From assembly GCA_030765065.1 (NCBI GenBank), contig CM060990.1, positions 8,706,001 through 8,770,000 on the forward strand: a stretch of 64,000 nucleotides of DNA. The letters are read 5' to 3'. The translations under genes and the position numbers were made by a program. The notes below the pieces were generated by a model that was not told the origin of the DNA, searched no databases, and saw only the letters and a program-made list of their open reading frames with translations. Of the stretch, positions 60,494 through 64,000 are shown one piece after another. Positions within the stretch are counted from its first letter, which is position 1, and every line of letters starts with the position of its first letter. The DNA comes from Deroplatys truncata. Taxonomy: Eukaryota; Arthropoda; Insecta; Mantodea; Mantidae.

Positions 60494-61026
60494 AAAATGT
60501 TATACACCGGGGTAAGGCCAAAATATTTATGCAGCTAAAATATTAAATTTAATTACCCCGGCATAAACATTGGGGAGCGTAGCTGCAGTGGCAACGAGAG
60601 GACCAGGAACTTAGCTGCACAAAGTTAAAGCAGGCGTGGGATATTCATAACAAAATACACTTAATTTCACATTTAACACATTACCTCTGGTTTATTATAA
60701 ATTTGCCTTGGTGCCACTACATCATACACAAACGATTACAGGACAAACATTGGAGGGAGATGTTCCACACTCACACGAGACACACGCATGCTTACACACA
60801 ACCACTAGCCCTGGAGACGCAAGTCTGACCCACGCTACTACTGACGCCACTAGACAAAGAAAGTAACTTCCCTCCCTGTCCCCTCTCCACCCCTTGGCCA
60901 GAAGTTGGGGAGAGAAACATGCCGCGCCGGATGAAATTCAAACTCCAATCAAAATAATTAGTTCAACGATGTCATGCTACAAAGCAATAATGTGTCCGAC
61001 GCGACAATGCACACACATATGCTACA
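60493..61026 (-). repeat. 5' LTR of the gypsy-type element
   Basis: Partner of 55296-55827. The PBS-like sequence begins directly at its 3' edge (complement of 60493 and below). The differences between the two LTRs were acquired after insertion, so counting them would date the insertion. Confidence 0.88.
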
Positions 61027-61030
61027 ATAT

Positions 61031-62044
61031 GTACTCAATTGCGAGGTGCAGTGTAAATAACAATGACGATTATATTTGTAAACTTCACTGCGACATTACT
61101 TGCATGACCAGCAATTCGCAGTCATATATTTTGTATTGCTTGTTAGTTGCTTCACTAATAACAAAAGTTCTAAATGCCGATATCTGGTATGATTCCAGAG
61201 TTTAGCTGCAGGCAGAGACTTTCTTCAAGGATAAATGCCTAACATCTATTATCTAAAGTAACAAGGATATTTCGAAAGTTTTCGGCTGGAACCTTCCCCC
61301 ATACCTTCCCCCAACCTACCACGTTCAGATGATTTGTTTGGTTACATATATGTGTTCTCTACGCCTTGCCTGTCAGTGTTATGAGCCTCCAGTTATAATA
61401 CTACCCATCACCCAGTGGAGGTAAAGTAATCACTCCGTACTCTCTTGCTACACTGACCGCGTCAATGACATTAAATACCAATGGACGTTATTTCCTAAAC
61501 GTCATTGTTGTTTTCATACTTAGAATATGGATGACTGAAATGACGCTTTTATAACACTAATCTGATGTACACAATTTTTAGTATAATATTCGTATTTGGA
61601 GGAGTGGCCATTTTAAAAGCATCAGTATACCTAAAGCATAGTGGTGTTTATGTATTCCCGCAAGTAGATTTCAGGGTTATGGTGTATGCACGAACCAGAG
61701 ACAGCAATAATTAAAGAAGATAATTCCCATATTACAGCCTGAAAGGTAACAAATCATAAGGTGGCAATTCCTCCGCACTTTCGCTGGGGATACAAAGCCC
61801 ACCCTGTTGCTGATGTTTACGCTCAGAACGGCAAATTGCCGCAGTTACATACCGGCATACATTTCCTCAAGCGTAAAAGCTTAAACAAAGTCAATTAGAC
61901 ACCGCAAGACAACGTGGCTGGCTAGGCCAGGTATAAACATCAGCAACATCCCGAGATGTGCTCCATGCTGAAGTTCCTTTGGTCGTGTACCTCCTGAGTG
62001 GATGGCGTTTCAAATCTCTTATAATAACTAATGCACTTAGTAGA
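61031..62044. other. Unannotated intergenic DNA
   Basis: No recognised gene, tRNA or repeat. Composition is ordinary AT-rich. Confidence 0.55.
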
Positions 62045-62965
62045 TCGTGGTGGTATTTGTGAGGATAGTAGTTGTGGTAATATTGGTGGCGTGGTGGTGT
62101 AGAATGACTATTGTGCTCGTGATGGAGGTGCTAATGGCATCGGTGATGGTAGTGTTTGTAGTGTTGAGGTAGGGGCTGTTTTGAGAACAGTGGCGGTGAT
62201 TGTTGGTGTCAGTGACTATTTTTCTGGCCGTGATGGTGGTAGAGGTGGGTTTAGTGCTAAAGGCAGCAGCAGCACTGGTGATATTGGTTTTTGTGGTGGC
62301 AGTGATTGCTGTAGTTCCTATGATGATTATGTTGGGAGTGGTAGAGGAGGCACAGGCTGTTTTGTAATGTTAGCAGTGGCTGTGGTGGTTGTGATGATCA
62401 CGATGGTAGCGGCTCTTTTGATACCAGTGGCAGATGTGGTAATGATGGTGGCGGTGCTGATGGTTGTGCTGCGCCAATCATTTTATGGTGATGGTGGTGC
62501 TAGCGGCTCTTTTGGTGGTGGTAACGGTGATGATAGTGGTGCTAGCGGCTCTTTTGATGCCACGGTGGTGATGGTGGTGGCGGTGGTAATGGTGGTGCTA
62601 TCGTCTGTTTAGATTACGGTGGTAGCGTATCCTTTGATTTTGGTGAAGGTGGTGATGGTGCTGCTAACCACACTTTGATGGTAGTGGCACTACTTACGGT
62701 GGTGCTAAGGGCTGTTATGGTGGTAATGGTGGTGATGGTGGTGCTAGCGGCTCTTTTAATGGTGGTGGCGGTGGTGCTAGAGATAGTGACTCTTTTGATG
62801 GTATTGTTTTGGTTGTGGTGATAATGGTAATCGTGATTTGTGGTTGTAGCTTATATATTGATGGTGGTGTTGGCGGTAGTAGTTGCGATAATTGTCGTGG
62901 TTGCGGTAGCGGCACTTTTGATGGCAGTGGTGGTGTTGGTGCTTCTGATGCTGATGTGGTACTAC
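62045..62965 (+). repeat. GGT/GAT-rich degenerate minisatellite
   Basis: Triplet-biased sequence in which gctagcggctcttttgatgg-like words recur irregularly (about 62404, 62499, 62541, 62738, 62900). Open frames on both strands follow from the triplet bias; the 143-codon frame at 62181-62612 is Gly/Val/Ser-rich without a domain. It resembles the 29.6-31.9 kb array in composition but not in unit. Confidence 0.65.
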
Positions 62966-63855
62966 TAGCTACTACTACTGCTAGCTACTACTACTAGCTA
63001 CTACTACTAGCAACTACTACTAGCTACTACTACTGCTAGCTACTACTACTAGCTACTACTACTGCTAGCTACTACTACTACTAGGTACTACTACTAGCTA
63101 CTACTACTAACTACTACTAGCTACTACTACTAGCTACTACTACTACTAGCTACTACTACCACTAGCTACTACTACTAGCTACTACTACTAGCTACTGCTA
63201 GCTACTACTACTAACTACTACTAGCTACTACTACTAATAGCTACTACTACTACTAGCTACTACTAGAACTAGCTACTACTACTAGCTACTACTAGCTACT
63301 ACTACTAGCTGCTACTATTACTGGCTACTACTAGCTACTACTACTAGCTACTACTACTAGCACTACTACTACTAGCTACTACTACTAGCTACTACTACTA
63401 CTAGCTACTACTACTACTAGCTACTACTACTAGCTACTACTACTAGCTTCTACTAGCTACAACTAGCTACTACTACTACTCCTACTACTACTAGCTACTA
63501 CTACTACTAGCTACTACTACTAGCTACTACTACTAGCTACTACTACTACTACTACTACTAGCTTCTACTTGCTACAACTAGCTACTACTACTAGCTACTA
63601 CTAGCTACTACTACTACTCCTACTAGCTACTACTACTACTCCTACTACTACTACTAGCTACTACTACTAGCTACTACTACTAGCTACTACTAGCACTACT
63701 ACTACTACTAGCTACTACTACTACTACTAGCTACTACTACTAGCTACTACTACTACTAGCTACTACTACTACTAGCTTCTACTAGCTACAACTAGCTACT
63801 ACTACTACTAGCTACTACTAGCTACTACTACTACTCCTACTACTACTACTACTAA
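62966..63855 (+). repeat. CTA microsatellite with AGC interruptions
   Basis: Runs of (cta)2-6 are separated by gctagc-type interruptions, giving repeated agctactactact words over about 890 bases, with a few drifted copies (agcttctactagctacaact). Confidence 0.92.
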
Positions 63856-64000
63856 CTGACGGGGAAATTGTTCGGGCAATAAAAAGCCTAAAGAATCACA
63901 TAGCACTGGGAATAGAATGAATTCCGAGCGAATTCGTTAAATGCCACATAGAAATTACTGAAATATTAGACCTTCTGCGGGTGGCATTTAACAAATTATT
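63852..64000 (+). pseudogene. LINE reverse transcriptase fragment, runs off the window
   Basis: The frame starting at 63852 reads LTDGEIVRAIKSLKNHIALG, then IE, a TGA at 63918-63920, then IPSEFVKCHIEITEILDLLR, VAFNKL. This matches the well-known start of non-LTR reverse transcriptases (EI..AI..LKN.KA.G.DGIP.E..K...........FN). The TGA sits at the expected Asp-Gly, so at least this copy is dead here. It directly abuts the CTA microsatellite. The clade cannot be assigned from 49 codons. Confidence 0.75.

Larger units (their letters stand above)
55296..61026 (-). mobile_element. Ty3/gypsy-type LTR retrotransposon, gag only, pol not recognisable
   Basis: Two LTRs of about 532-534 bases in the same orientation enclose about 4.66 kb. 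The element is on the minus strand: a polypurine tract (gagtggggggaga, complement of 55828-55840) precedes the LTR at 55827, and a primer-binding-type TGGTGGAGGCGACGGGTATG follows the other LTR (complement of 60474-60493). Flanking ATAT at 55292-55295 and 61027-61030 is a perfect 4-bp target duplication, typical of Ty3/gypsy. Gag remains (57600-58636) but is broken. I see no protease, reverse transcriptase, RNase H or integrase motifs in the roughly 1.7 kb between gag and the PPT. It is therefore internally deleted or non-autonomous, dependent on a related element. Confidence 0.85.

Overview
This window is repeat-dense eukaryotic DNA, most likely from an insect or other arthropod. It contains no operons or prokaryotic signals. 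Its coding remnants are transposase or retroelement fragments with arthropod-type relatives: Transib, P-element-like, Ty3/gypsy, a Polinton-like element, tRNA-derived SINEs and a LINE. I found no intact host gene; one short exon-like ORF near position 1.1 kb is the only weak host-gene candidate.

Layout. 1-2.2 kb: unique, AT-rich DNA. 2.24-2.89 kb: a small foldback-like repeat with three 135-bp tandem units and an inverted partial unit. 3.5-26.9 kb: a satellite array of 52/53-bp monomers, about 23 kb. Its left edge is decayed and carries a tRNA-like insertion, it contains one very homogeneous block, and kb-scale segments recur inside it. 27.9-29.55 kb: a broken Transib (RAG1-related) transposase. 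29.6-31.9 kb: a GGT/GAT-rich minisatellite with a 54-bp unit and an approximately 845-bp higher-order period. 32.6-33.1 kb: a solo LTR. 33.7-36.4 kb: a broken THAP/P-element-type transposase that still shows its three acidic catalytic motifs.

39.9-46.35 kb: a tRNA-derived SINE split by a 6.0-kb element with about 125-bp terminal inverted repeats, AGT...ACT ends and a degenerate 6-bp target duplication. I read it as a non-autonomous Polinton/Maverick-like element. It holds a broken Cys-rich/coiled-coil ORF, a set of small GC-rich ORFs including one with a plausible intron and an ATGA overlap, and an inverted, frameshifted paralogue of one of them. 48.4-52.7 kb: three more SINE copies, one with a perfect 13-bp target duplication. 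54.18-54.73 kb: a second solo LTR of the same family as the first. 55.3-61.03 kb: a minus-strand Ty3/gypsy-type element with two LTRs, PBS, PPT, a 4-bp ATAT duplication and a decayed gag, but no pol that I can recognise. 62-63.86 kb: a second GGT-rich minisatellite followed by a CTA/AGC microsatellite. 63.85-64 kb: the start of a LINE reverse transcriptase fragment with a stop codon, running off the edge.

Nothing here acts as a gene pathway. The window is a record of successive insertions and array amplification. The most informative items are the satellite's nested organisation, the 6-kb TIR element nested in a SINE, and the two DDE-transposase fossils.
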